A stretch of 64,000 nt of DNA from Cloeon dipterum (Eukaryota > Arthropoda > Insecta > Ephemeroptera > Baetidae), in contig NC_088789.1 of assembly GCF_949628265.1 (NCBI RefSeq), positions 6,812,886 through 6,876,885 on the forward strand, written 5' to 3'. Numbering within the stretch: position 1 is the stretch's first letter; each line of letters begins with the position of its first letter. A program made the translations under genes and the position numbers. This document shows positions 11,791 through 23,361 of this stretch, piece after piece. The notes under the pieces were generated by a model. It saw only the letters and a list, made by a program, of their open reading frames with translations, searched no databases and was not told the DNA's origin.

Positions 11791-13725
11791 ATGGAGCCGC
11801 AGCACGGCTCCGCGTTCTTGGTGCTCGCCGTGCTGACCCTATGCTACCTGCTGCTCAGTTGTCTTCCAGAACCGCAAATGCACCACCACACAAAGGGGGT
11901 GGTCGGTCAGAAAAGCAAGAGTGTGAACGTTGGACTCAAGGAACCAGGCAAGAGTGATTCTCGATTTTTAGAAATTATTTCGATCAAAAGTGAAAGGCGT
12001 CGGTAAAATCCTGCTTAGCTTGGACTGCGTGCATTGCATTATTTTGAATGTCAAGTCATCGAGTTTTGGCCTTCTCTGCCGAATCCACGACCGAAGGTAC
12101 CCTTTGGTTTTTATTGTGTGAAGGGCATCTTCTTTTCAACAAATTAATTTTTTTGTAAATGCGCGCGGTCTCTTATCTATTTCGATATTTTGACAAAAAT
12201 AACTTTGATTCTCAACTAATTCAACTAAATACAAATAGTAAAAATTTGGATGCCCAACGTGACCGCTGTTGTTTTGCGTGGATATTAGATTGACCGCAGA
12301 AAACAACATCAAAGTTTCTTCACCCTAAACCTACATTTAGTTGGCTGCAAAAGTCATGCAGGAAGAAAAAATAAATAATTATGAAAAACCGTTTTAAATA
12401 TGTAAATAACCCTGAAAATGCAGTTCCTATACGCTTGCCACCTTATTGTGTTTTAGGCTTAATGTATAAATATATTGCGAAGTGACGAGACACGCTCTTA
12501 CGCTTCGCGCGTGCCTTAAAAAAGGCTATATATACTACGCTTTCTCGTTCGATTTTTACGAAATCAGTCCAACATAAATATATGGTTACGGCAAAACTCT
12601 TGAGATCTAATTGCAGTAACGGGATAATTAATATTGCACAAAACTTTAATAAATGTGCTGCATACCTTTTATATCATTGTTTCAATTCTATTGTTAACAT
12701 TTATTTCGCAATGACCACACACACCAAATTAGTGCCGTGTTTCATTAATATTCCCAGATTATTCAGTCCTGGCGCATCCAAGCGAAAAAATTTCCACATG
12801 TATACATACACTGTTCAATTATCAAAATAAAGTTATCCTGCGAAGACAGCAACACGATTTATAATTAATTATTAACAGTTCCTAAATATGTTATTTAGTC
12901 TATCGTTTCAATTGCGGTATGTGCAAAAAATGCGACCACACGACCAAACATTGAGGCTATATATTCTCATTTGAACTTATAAGTTAGGTCAAAATGATAC
13001 TTAATACCTATAATCAATCCCTCACATTATCATAAAAATAACACAAACGCAGGATATTGCCCTTTTCATGTGCATGAACGTAATCGCTAATTATCTGACT
13101 CATGTCAGTCACAGCAATGCAGGACAAAGAGCCTCGCAAATCGCAGGAAGCAACGACATTTTCTAACGATATAGGACTTACGATTATAGATTGTTGAAAG
13201 CAGTAGAAAGCTAATTTACGAGCAACTTTTTCTCAACGCATTTCCTCCAGGATTTTCCAATTTTTTAAATATGCGCAGTCCATTTCTAACTAATTCGCAA
13301 TGAAAATTTATTAAGGTTCCTATGAATTTCCTCAGATTCGCTTGATTTGGGCAACATCGAGACAAAGAAACGACTGCTAGAAACTCTGAAAAACTCATGC
13401 CTCCCAAAATTGGTGTGCCAACTATTGGCGAACAACGACCGGAAATTAAGCCGCTCTGAACTGTCACTTCTCTCAATAATCAAGTGAGTATAAAATTATA
13501 CGGTTAACATTTCAAAATTGATTCCAAACTTTTTTAAGGGACACAAGCCTTGGCATGACTGCAGAAGTGACATCAAAACTGCATTTCGCTGCGCACATGG
13601 GCCAGTTAGTTGCAGGGGTGGATGGCACCGGCTGCCACAATTTCTACCCCTCGTGCCCTCTCCCCGGCAATGCTGTGATGCCTTTTTTGCAGACGGTCAA
13701 ACGGTCCTACAGCGGCAAGTTCTAA
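11791..13725 (+). CDS. Small secreted protein with four cysteines, unknown function, four exons
   Basis: My model has exons 11791-12002, 12056-12096, 13336-13483 and 13539-13725, giving 195 aa; introns are 53, 1239 and 55 bp and phases agree at all joins. The N-terminus MEPQHGSAFLVLAVLTLCYL is a clear signal peptide of about 24 residues. A basic, low-complexity stretch follows, then a helical segment (ETKKRLLETLKNSCLPKLVC), SRSELSLLSIIK, and the C-terminal CHNFYPSCPLPG. The mature part has four cysteines in two close pairs, which could form two disulfides. The layout (C...LVC, then a GQ..AG stretch, C..FYP.CP) loosely recalls the insect DM4/12 family, but I would not assign it. Exons 3 and 4 are strong; the 41-bp exon 2 and the exon 1 donor (GTAAAA) are weaker. 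No dibasic-Gly amidation pattern typical of neuropeptides was seen. Confidence 0.66.
12097..13335 (+). other. Intron 2 of the secreted-protein gene
   Basis: 1.24 kb AT-rich intron ending TTTCCTCAG. It contains no recognisable gene. Confidence 0.6.
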
Positions 13726-15181
13726 GCAATCGAAGCACAACGGAATTTTGCTCGCTGCACACTCAACATTGCGTTGAGTGCTTAAAATGTGATATTTCCG
13801 TAGTTTATAAGTTTGGGTGCTTGATTTGTACTATACAGTAAGATTTTATTATGTTTTTAACACGTTAAAGTTTGAATGTGTTCATCTTAATCCCTCAATA
13901 TTTTGTCAAAGCTTTCACTTTTCATAGCATAATTTCAATTCATGCTAGCGACATTTTGATTATTGCACATATAAATTTTAAGTACTTTGTACTACAAGAA
14001 GAATCCTGTGATCTTACTAAAATAACTTAAGCAAAATATTTTATAGAACGTGTTTCACGAGGAATCACATGGAACCGCCAACGAAAAGTGTTACCAAGTT
14101 GTAAATACCTTCAAAATAAATTCAGTAATTAAAAAATAAATTTGTCTGAATCTATAGGGAAGTCTATTCTTGTAATAATAAAACGCAATGTGTGGAATAA
14201 TTACATTTAATGTGAAACAAATGTTATCCTGTGATTTACAAAGCGCTTTTCAATTAATCATTATGTAATTTTGTCAATAATATCTGATCCTACCGAACGC
14301 TATGCTTTCCTTCGATTATTAATCAAATTCTCAATCGATCGTTCGACTGATGATCTGCATTAGACTTTTGATATTCTGTGTAGCAAGAACAATCAATTTT
14401 TCCATAATCAACGCGCTATTAAAACATTTTTTCACTTTCGCCTATCGTAACATAGAAGGTAATAATATTGATTTATCCTTTTTATTTTCAAATAAACAGA
14501 CGTGTTCACTAGCATCTAATGCACACTCAAACACTACACACTATTCAACTAGTGGTTTTCTGGCCGCCAGTCCTGACCGTTGGCCGCGCTTTTTTAATTT
14601 ATTTGCGCCTCTTTTCAACTGTGTTTCTTTTTATTTTCCATGCACACTCTTTTCTCATAGAGAGATGTATAAAAATGAAGAAACTGAACGTTTGAAAGAG
14701 TCTTCCAGTGCGGAAACAAAAAAACACGGCAGCAACAATTAATACATACATTCAAGAGAGTAGGTGGCCACGATTTGATGATATTGGTGTTAGTTATACA
14801 GTGGCAACATTGATTTTAAGTAATTTTGCCAGGCAACTAAACAACTTCATTTTCGATCTTTAAGTATCAACAGTTTGAGATGGAAAACACATCGTGTGTA
14901 ACTTTTAAACGTTTTGAATACTCGGTATTTCATTCACAGCACCACAAGTTGAAGTATATAATCCTCATATATTTCATCATCATAACAATAACACGCTCAT
15001 TTCCGTTTCTCCTCGTCGATTGCAGAAGAGACAAAATTAGTAGTCATGTGAACAGAAATCTTGTGTGACAAATACTGACCGAGTTAAATGCCTACGAAGC
15101 AGCAGAGATGGAGGGGGTGGGCTTCTTTTCTTGAGGGAGCCTCAACACAGAATTTTCGATAATATTTACAAACCTCACGGT
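13726..15181. other. Convergent intergenic region
   Basis: AT-rich DNA between the stop of the secreted-protein gene and the nervana 3' end. The open frame at 14350-14742 (130 codons) has biased composition and no domain. Nothing further supported. Confidence 0.55.
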
Positions 15182-15240
15182 GGCCAGGTTCCGTCTAAGA
15201 AGGGGCCACTCGTTCGTGGGCCCTTCAGACGGAACCGGCC
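15182..15240. repeat. Long imperfect palindrome (hairpin)
   Basis: The left arm 15182-15209 (starting ggccaggttccgtct) pairs with the right arm 15216-15240 (ending agacggaaccggcc) around a 6-nt loop, with only small bulges. It is GC-rich in an AT-rich setting and sits beyond the predicted nervana poly(A) site. Confidence 0.75.
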
Positions 15241-15354
15241 CCGACGCGCGATATATTTCGGTTGCTTTTGAGTCCCACATTCACAGTTGAGCGTTACAAA
15301 AAATCGGATTGCTCTTACGAATCGCAAATGATAATTAACATAGTGCAGCTCACA

Positions 15355-15439
15355 GGCGTACCAGGAGGGGTTATGGCCTTTTATTGGATCGGGGGACTTG
15401 GTTAAGGACTAGGTGAGTGTGAGCCCCTCGAGGTACGCC
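15355..15439 (-). promoter_or_regulatory. Inverted repeat enclosing the nervana poly(A) signal
   Basis: Arms 15355-15370 (ggcgtaccaggagggg) and 15424-15439 (cccctcgaggtacgcc) are complementary at 14 of 16 positions. The loop contains a minus-strand AATAAA (complement of 15380-15385), about 100 nt downstream of the nervana stop codon. The structure would form in the 3'UTR RNA if cleavage occurs past 15355. Confidence 0.55.
15380..15385 (-). terminator. Candidate nervana poly(A) signal AATAAA
   Basis: Minus-strand AATAAA about 100 nt after the stop codon of the Na+/K+-ATPase beta gene; first such hexamer downstream. Confidence 0.5.
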
Positions 15440-15481
15440 ATAGACTAACAAGGCAGCGATTGCCGGCTCGACTAGAAACAC

Positions 15482-18400
15482 TTAGTCGATCATCAACTCA
15501 AAGTGCACCGAGCCGCGGCGATCTGCACGATCGTGTTTGATGTTCTTGGCCCAGGCTTTGCACTCAATGTTGATCAAAACTCCCGCTGGAAAATTCAAAT
15601 GTTTTTTTTTTATTATGTTTCGACCATAATTTTAATTAAATGTATTAACAAGAATATTTTGTATATTTTCCACAAACAGTGGTCGTTAGTTTTAGTGTAT
15701 ATTACGAAATGCACTGATTTGCTCATTGTTAGCTTATATGAACAGTCAATCTAATAAACTTTAGTGATACACTAAAATTAAAAAATTTCCGAACTAATAG
15801 CAGAAAGTGCCCAATTTTTTGCTTATTATTTAAATTTCTCTTACTCTTTGGCCTCTCAAAGAAGATGGCAAGGATAGGACTGAGGTATCCTTCGTAGTTC
15901 TTGAATGGGAAGTAGTATCCAGGGAAGCCTCGTCGTGGGATGTACTGAATGGGGCCAACGTGCTCAATATCGGCGGGGTTCTCACCTTCACAGCTCACCC
16001 ACACTGTGTTGAGCTCATTCTATAACGCATTGTCATTAGAAACTGCACTGAAACGTACGTTTTTCTCTAACTTACCGGTTTGTTGGAGTCCCTGATGTGA
16101 TTCTTCAAGTCTTCAGGCATATTATCAGGAAGTGAAGATGATTCATTGTAGAATTGAGGCATCCAGTCGAAAATCTGAAACACGCGTGTAACAATTTATT
16201 ACCCGTATGCTACAGCAGAGCTAAAATAAGAAATTGGAAATACTACTAAAAATCTCGCTTTCTCAGGTCACCTTGTTAAGTTTCAAAAAGATGCAAGGAG
16301 CGCTCTTTTTGTAGTTGTAGCCGTTTTCAGAGATGCAAGGACTCCAGTCCTTGATGGGAACGTCGCACACCTTTCCTTCAGCAGGTGGGTTATTATAGTC
16401 ACAAATGACCTTGTTCTGGCCGACACCAGGTGTCTGACCAGCCTTCTTGTACTCTGTAAATTCAAGGTAAAAAATTAGCAAACGTCATTTTGATCTCTCA
16501 GCACTCTAGGCACCTTCAAGGAATCTGTCGATCTCTTCGGCCCAATATTTGTAGTTGTTATCGTCATTGCCCTTATACCAGATCAGGGTACTCTCTACAT
16601 TGCTCTCAGGTGGCATTGGACGGAAACCAAGACCTGGAAATGGAAGTAATTATTGATGGCATTCGAAACAAGTTATTTTTTAATGCTGGGCGCCTACCTG
16701 GATTTGTGCCAATGATGGACTCCTCTAACTTCCATTTCGGTGTTTTGGTGTTGAGCGTCTGATAGAAGACAGCCAGCATGGCAGCGAAGAATCCAGAGAG
16801 GGCAGCATAGAAGATGATATAGAAGATGAAGATCTTAGCTGGAAAAAAAAATGAAAATACCATGGTTAAAAATAAAGCAATCGAGAAGATTTTTGGTTTG
16901 TAGGGTTAAAGTTAAAAATCCACTATTTTGATCGGTTTATCTCTCCTCTGCCATTGGTGACCCTATAATAGCAAATCGCGTCCCTATAAAATCAAAAGCC
17001 TAATAGGGGAAGAAGCCCAGTCCGGAAAAAGTCGCTTTTTAACGAGCTTAGGCAAACTGGCCTGCACCTTTGCTATGCGGGCTGCCTATGGCGAACACAT
17101 TCAGGCGCTCCATGTAAATTAAATTATGCGGAATTTAATAAAAGTCTCTCTATGGTGTCAAGTAGGTCGTGCCCCTTGTCCGTTCGAGATGTAATTGGTT
17201 AGCGTCAGCTAATAAAAAACGCTGCGCCCAGATGACAATAGAAGCGTAATGTTTGTGTAATATCAACGTAACGCCGGAATTTTTCCCACCTCAAAGCGGT
17301 GTAGAATTTACGATTTATTTTTCAGCCATTGGACCGAGTAGGGACCACACCTCTGACTCTTGAGGGTTTCATCGATTGGCACACTCCCAGTTTGGAAGTC
17401 ATGTTTTAGCGCGGCGCGGCACGCGAAGCTCTGAATAATCAAGGAGCGAATCGGCTCCCTATTGCATTTTGTCTCCAACTGGCCGGCGGCCAGCGACCCT
17501 CGGGACGCCTTTCCGGACAGGGGACGCGCGGTGCGTCATGTCGTCACGGGCCGGACGCCGAGGTATTTTGGGTGCGAAAATAAATCTCGCGTGTGCATCG
17601 GGACGAGCGTCATCATCAATAGTAGGGTAGTATAGTTTGTAGTCACGGCGGCGGCGGCGGCGACAGTCCCGTACTTGTGTCGGCGCCGGTACCAGCTCTC
17701 CGAGGGATCAATATGCCTTTTGGATCTGGGTTAGTGACGTAACACTGCAGAACCAACATGGCGGCCGGTGGTGCGCGCACCAGACACCCTTACACAGCGA
17801 GAGCCGCACGCTCCGCTCGCCCTTGCCATCGGCCGGCAGAAGAGTTCGCGAGTCGGCATACGAGCGCACTAAATAAGCGGCCGTGGGGGCCCTGTGCCTG
17901 CCTATTGTCGCCATCCTCGCAAATTAAATCTCGCGGCCGTTAAGGGGACGCTCAATTCGATAATCATTGCATAATTGATGTGCCACCGCTGTCGAGAGAA
18001 ATATGTAAAGCGCGAGAGCAAGCTCAGCGAGAGGGATCGAAACGGGGTGGGCCTGCTCCCGATGGATAATGGGACGATGAGGTTAAGTGCACCCGTCTAA
18101 ATGGAGCAATTCGCAGCGGTCCTACGAAAAGAAAATGTCTTTCCTTTCTGGTATAAAAGACCGCCAGTAATGACATCCCAGGACTACATTTCTCTTTGGG
18201 CCGAGAAAAAACTTATCCTGCACGTCATCGAAGTCAACCAACCCTTGGATGCCCCATTTTCAAGAGTTGCAGTCTTTTACACATTTTACACGCGTTCCTC
18301 TTTCAGAACAGTAACAAAGGGGTGTGTTTATAGCGAACTCGAGTATTCTCTTTTTTTAAAAACTACCAGGCCAAAGTTGCGAGGGAGAAACCCCAGCCTT

Positions 18401-21400
18401 AACAATTAATGGGATGAGTTGTTCTCCGCGCGGAGAATTGTACTGCTCACTAATTGTAAGCGAAAACACCGATGCACATACATCAAATCATGCGCGGCCC
18501 AAGGACAGTGAACCTTTTTCATTGAGGGTCAAGGCGGAATTGCGAAGAGGGCCGCAGCTGCTTTGTTTTATTTTCATTAAAGAAGCCGCTTCTCGTCTGA
18601 AAGGGTAAAAATAGATATACACGCGCGTGTCGCTGGGCTTACGAGTGCCATCTTGTCAGTATTTATAGGACAGCGGAGTCGCTTTATTCAGGCAAAATAT
18701 CGAGATTCGCTACAACAACGTCAAGATCGGCCATGGTCCAAAGGTGATTTTATTGATTTAATGAATAGCCAACATATCAACAGACCGAAATAACCGATTG
18801 AAGCGAGATAGATGGCTTTTTGAGTATTTTCTTGACTACGCCAAAAATAAAGCTTGCAGGCCTCCAACAGAATTTTTTTTTAACGAAAATGCCGGCATGA
18901 AATGGCAGGAGGAGCGTAGTTCTATGGCGTCACAAAAACCGTTGGAATGAATATTCCCTCGACAAAAACCGAGAGTTGCAGTGAGGAAATCTACAGCCGC
19001 AAGGAGTAGATTATGAACACATCACTCCACTTGGAGAGAGACTTTGATAAAGCCAGCCGCATGAGCAGGGAAATCCACTTGCTACGATTTTTGCGCATTC
19101 CTATTCAAGTGTTTTGACAAGGAAAAAAACGCGAACGAAAATATTTTTATAAATGCAAGTGGGTGCAACGAAATACTAACGCACATTATTCAACTTCGAG
19201 AAGTGTTTGTCGAGCAGTGACGCAACGAAATTGTCGGTCGCGAATGGAAATGTCACGTTGACATCACGCGTTATGTTTGCGCGCGCGTCCGCATAATTGA
19301 TTTGCAGCACGCGGGTGCGAGAATCGACCCGGTTTGCTAATTAAAAGAATTATTAAACAAGCACCGCCGCTCACGGTGACGACGGCATGAGAGGTGTGCA
19401 CTGCTGATAAGCTGAGCAAATATGATAACGCGATCAGCAAATAATTACAACGCTTCTATAACCACCGCCGTTTCTCAACTTTTGGCCAGAGAAATGTGGA
19501 AAGGAATAATCTAAAGCAAAACCAGGTTGATAAAAACAAGTAGTGGTTTCATCTTTCTCAAAGTAAACGTAATAATGTCAGAAAAGGAAGTTGAGCTTGA
19601 TTTAACTGTAATATATACATGCAAATTCTTTAAAATTAATCAGCATTTTAACATTAAGTTTTTTAGTTATTCTAGGAAAAAGCTAAATTTTCATGATACT
19701 TCATTTAATTGTGATTTTGACACGACCTCCGATAAAGTTATATTTAATTCGGAATTTAAATTTCCCGATGTAGAAACTTAAATTTTAATTTATTAACGTC
19801 ATGACCAGCGAATCGAATGATCACATTAGTCATAAAATAACACGAATGGAGAAAGCTCGTAGCTTTGAAAACGTCCAATAATCCGATTTCGAAGAGGACG
19901 GATTCCTTTCCAGCTCTGTATTTACGAGAAGCTTAATTGCAGCGCTTTGTGTGCACTGAGATGATGCCCACCACACACATAAAGCAGTGTTTATCGCTCC
20001 CCGCACACACACATACGCGTAAAACAGGTTTGCCTTCACGACAATAATTGCTCCGTGTCATTACTCTCGCAGCTCTCTCATGCACAAATCTTCTCCTCCA
20101 TGGCTCTCGTCTCGGTTTGAGTTGGCTGCCTCTGAGCTTTCGTATTGCTCTAAGTAAATCGATCACGGCTGACCCACAGGCCATGCCATCGGCACACACC
20201 CCGTCCGGGCCGTCGGCAGTCGCATGCATGGCTTCTTCAACCCCCCTCAGCCTTTATTTACCTACACTCGAAATTAATACTTGACGAAATGAGGCTGCCG
20301 AGCCGACTTATGAAACTGCTGGCTGAGCTGGAGAGATAGACGATACACAATACTCACCGTCAGCAATTTTGAAGCTTTTCGCCTCGAGAGGGGTTTATTA
20401 AAAAACCCAGAACTAGCTGCCTTTGGTTAGTCAAATAATTAATTGTTTTAAAGAAAAATCCTATTAACGGGGTTTTAAGTTTGAGTATTCAAGTATGCAG
20501 CTATTTTTTCTTTTTTTGAAAATCAGATCACGAAACTGATGTAAGGATAAGAGGCGCATCTTGGCAATCTGACTTGGCGAGACAATTGTTGTTTCGCTGA
20601 TTACAAGTGACCACCAGCGAGTGGAATAGTAATAGGAAATATACGAGGACAAGCACAAAATGCTGAATTATTACTGCGGACTAACTGCAGGGGACACAAT
20701 TTGCATTGGCATCTGCTGCGTTGTTTGACATGGTATTACTTTGAGTACGCTCTTGAAGCCGAAGGCAAATATTCACGAAAATACCGAATCAACAGTCATA
20801 ATGCAGTTTCACATAAGAGCAAGTGAGCTCTTTTTTTAAACAGAATTACACTACTGGAAGTGCGTGATGTCATTAGTGGGACGAGTGTGGTGGCAATTCA
20901 TGAATGTTTAATGGGCTGCCAAGGGAAATTGTCGCTGTCACGGAGAGAAATTTCATTTTATAATAATTTATTCATCTTTGTGGTCGATTGCATTTCACAC
21001 CGCGTTGGTTACTAAGCGCGTGTTTTGAAATTTAAGGCGTTTAGTTAAAACAGTACAATAACTCTGCGTCTTTCAATGAAATGCAAACTTGACGTTGACG
21101 AATTATTTACAGAAGTCGTTGTACGAACAGCTTTGTAAATTTCAAAATGGCATTTTACAAGGAAATTCATCTGAACGTGCTAGCTCTGCTCTTGTGCAAT
21201 TTGTCCTCGCTTGTCTGCATGAATAAAGTATAAAATCTGCAGATGGCAGGCCAAAGGGCCTCGCATGACATGTGTGAGCAGCTGCTGCCGCGGAGCTCGA
21301 AATCCGAGGCAGGCTGCTTCTGCTCTCGCTCCTCTATCTCTCTCTCACTCAGGCCGAGCAGGAGAATTTTGAGCCTGGTGCTGCTAATCAGCCCGGCTAA

Positions 21401-21872
21401 ACTGCTGCACACGCCTCGCAAGAGACGCGACTTGAAAATTGGATTTGCTTTTGATTCCGGCGAACAAGGTCATTCGGGAAAGGAGAGCAGAAAAACGACT
21501 AGAACGTTGGCAATAAGGAAGGCTGCGCTTTTGTGGCAGCGCAGGCGGAATAGCGTTCGCCGGTTGAACGCTGCTCTCGATCGATACGGCCGACAAAATG
21601 GACCGAATCCGCCGCCCGCAGGCCTGAATTCAAACCGAAATCGCACATTTGGCGAAGATATTCGGTCAGCCAGAATGTAAAAAAGCAGGCAGACGCTTTT
21701 CGCCTAGTGAAAAAGTTGGAAACGGGGTCGGGCGGGTTGCATACTCACCCCAACTGGCTCCGGTTCGGCCCAGAAACTGGGAGCTGTCCGAATCCCAGAG
21801 GAACTTCCTGAAGCCCTCCCATTTGCCCAGTTTGGGCGGCGGCAGGTAGTACTGCTCCTTCTTTTCCGACAT
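15482..21872 (-). CDS. nrv: Na+/K+-ATPase beta subunit (nervana type), seven exons, complete
   Basis: Exons are 21872-21749, 16838-16698, 16633-16514, 16453-16272, 16174-16076, 16019-15845 and 15585-15482. All phases agree and give 314 aa, the usual length for insect nervana proteins. The N-terminal cytoplasmic part carries the family signature [20 protein letters not shown] (about residues 21-40). One membrane span follows at about 44-68 ([20 protein letters not shown]), then a large ectodomain. The ectodomain has six cysteines (VIC, KVC, SPC, APC, VSC, IEC), matching three conserved disulfides. Late motifs are [16 protein letters not shown] and the end [10 protein letters not shown]. The beta subunit is a type II glycoprotein needed for folding and delivery of the Na+ pump alpha subunit; insect versions also act at septate junctions. 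Intron 1 is 4.9 kb. nervana genes can have alternative first exons, but I found no second one here. Confidence 0.97.
16839..21748 (-). other. Large first intron of nrv
   Basis: 4.9 kb intron. A GC-rich stretch at 17400-17960, with a GGC run at 17646-17662, could be an alternative promoter or regulatory island, but no alternative coding first exon with the GRTGASW-type end was seen. Open frames such as 18101-18409 plus and 19933-20284 have no domain support. Confidence 0.55.
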
Positions 21873-22130
21873 GCTGTTCGGCGACCGACTGGAGGAAAGA
21901 GCTGGCTGGCTGCTCGTGCGGTCCTGTGCTTCTTCACTCGCGGGCGGCTGACAGGCAAGAGTCGATCAGGCCCTGGGAGAAGTATATCCGTCCAGAGCTG
22001 GTGTGCGGGGCCTGCGCAATATTCGCCGCGCTTATGATTATTGTGCCCGAGCATTCAGGCGCCACACACCAGAGCGAGCGCGCGCCTCAGCTCCAGTTTT
22101 CAAAATCTCAACTTTCTCAACAATTTCTGC

Positions 22131-22138
22131 CCTTTATA
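22131..22138 (-). promoter_or_regulatory. Putative TATA box of nrv
   Basis: The minus strand reads TATAAAGG about 265 bp upstream of the nrv start codon, in GC-rich flanks typical of a promoter. Transcription would begin near 22105. No experimental support. Confidence 0.4.
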
Positions 22139-22189
22139 GCAGCGTAAATTTGTTTTGCTTCGACATTATTTGCTGGATATTTTAAAAGC

Positions 22190-23135
22190 TGGAAGGAAGT
22201 AAACGAGATTGAGGGGCCATTGGAATTTCGCGATCGTTAACTACAGTTTGTTGTTTTACAAACAGTTGTCGCGATGAGACGGCGACCCACTCTTTTCACA
22301 GGAAGGTGGACCATTGCCAATACGAGTGAATGAAATTCTTCAAATTCGCGTTCGATACAACTCGAGACAATGGCTTAAAATAGCAGACAATACACGGCCT
22401 TTTGTTTGAATTGTTCGATCGAAAGCATTTTTCCCTTAAATTATCGAGATGCAAACATGGATCAAATGGATCATGAAACAAAATTTAAATCTTAAATTGT
22501 AAGCAAAATTTCATCATTAAAAATTCAGAAGTTAGCGAGATAAAAATCATGAAATTACACCATTCGCATTGGATACTGTACAATTTTATATTGATTCTAT
22601 ACAATAGGTGAACTGAAGAATTTTTTAGTAACGTTCGCCTCTTTTATAGTTTCTCTATTCTAGAGCACAACGTGCCATTAAATATTCATATTACATATTA
22701 AATAAATACAATCTTAAAACAAAGCATTGGAAATATTTGCTCTATTGTAGGTAAACGGTAGGTGTAAGGAATAAATACTTTCTACACAAAAATTACAAAA
22801 AAAAAGCATTGAAAGCCTATCAAGTGTTTAGTCTGCCAATGAGCAAATCAAAGTTACACAGATAAGAGAGATTAGTAGTACAGTATTTAAAGTGGGTTAA
22901 ACGCACAGCAATGTGCTAAAGATGATTCTATATGCCACAAAGTTGATTTCAATCTAGCGTTGGAGACTTGAGTAACTATAATTATTATTGCAATATCCTA
23001 GATTTTTTTCTTTGATATAGATGGAATGTTGATGCACCTCTCAGTAAAACCAAATTATTTCAATGAGAATATCTGGTTTAAAGGGTTGGCCTTTTATTTG
23101 CCCCAAGAGAAAATTCCTTACACACAAAAGACAAG
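22190..23135. other. Intergenic region between nrv and Schip1
   Basis: AT-rich spacer between two divergent genes; no supportable gene. Several short open frames only. Confidence 0.55.
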
Positions 23136-23140
23136 TACGC

Positions 23141-23361
23141 TATTTATACAACGGGCTGAACGGTAATCAATACTCGTGGGGGTGCATTCTCCAATAAGGG
23201 TTGCGAGTGGCGCCGGTGTCGAGGACACAAACTATGCAGCCCCACTTGTGCTGATCAATACGCTGGCGCCCCGCTCCCCCGCCAGCCGCCCTCTGTCTTT
23301 CTGGCACTCTGGCTCATCGGCTGCGTCCATTGATTGCTCCGGCCTTTTGGACACAAAACAG
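23141..23361 (+). promoter_or_regulatory. Possible Schip1 upstream promoter and 5'UTR exon
   Basis: TATTTATA at 23141-23148 precedes a GC-rich block that ends at a donor, AAACAG|GTACGC (exon end 23361). The next acceptor is TTGGTCAG|GTCACC at 25009/25010, opening the exon that holds the Schip1 ATG at 25034. In that exon an in-frame TGA (25014-25016) lies before the ATG, so this upstream exon would be untranslated for the frame used. Confidence 0.35.

Noticed and set aside
17641-17960. GC-rich block in nrv intron 1 as an alternative first exon
   Set aside because: No minus-strand frame ending in the expected GRTG.SW motif with a phase-1 donor.
18101-18409. 102-codon open frame in nrv intron 1
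   Set aside because: No domain, no homology that I recognise, average intron composition.
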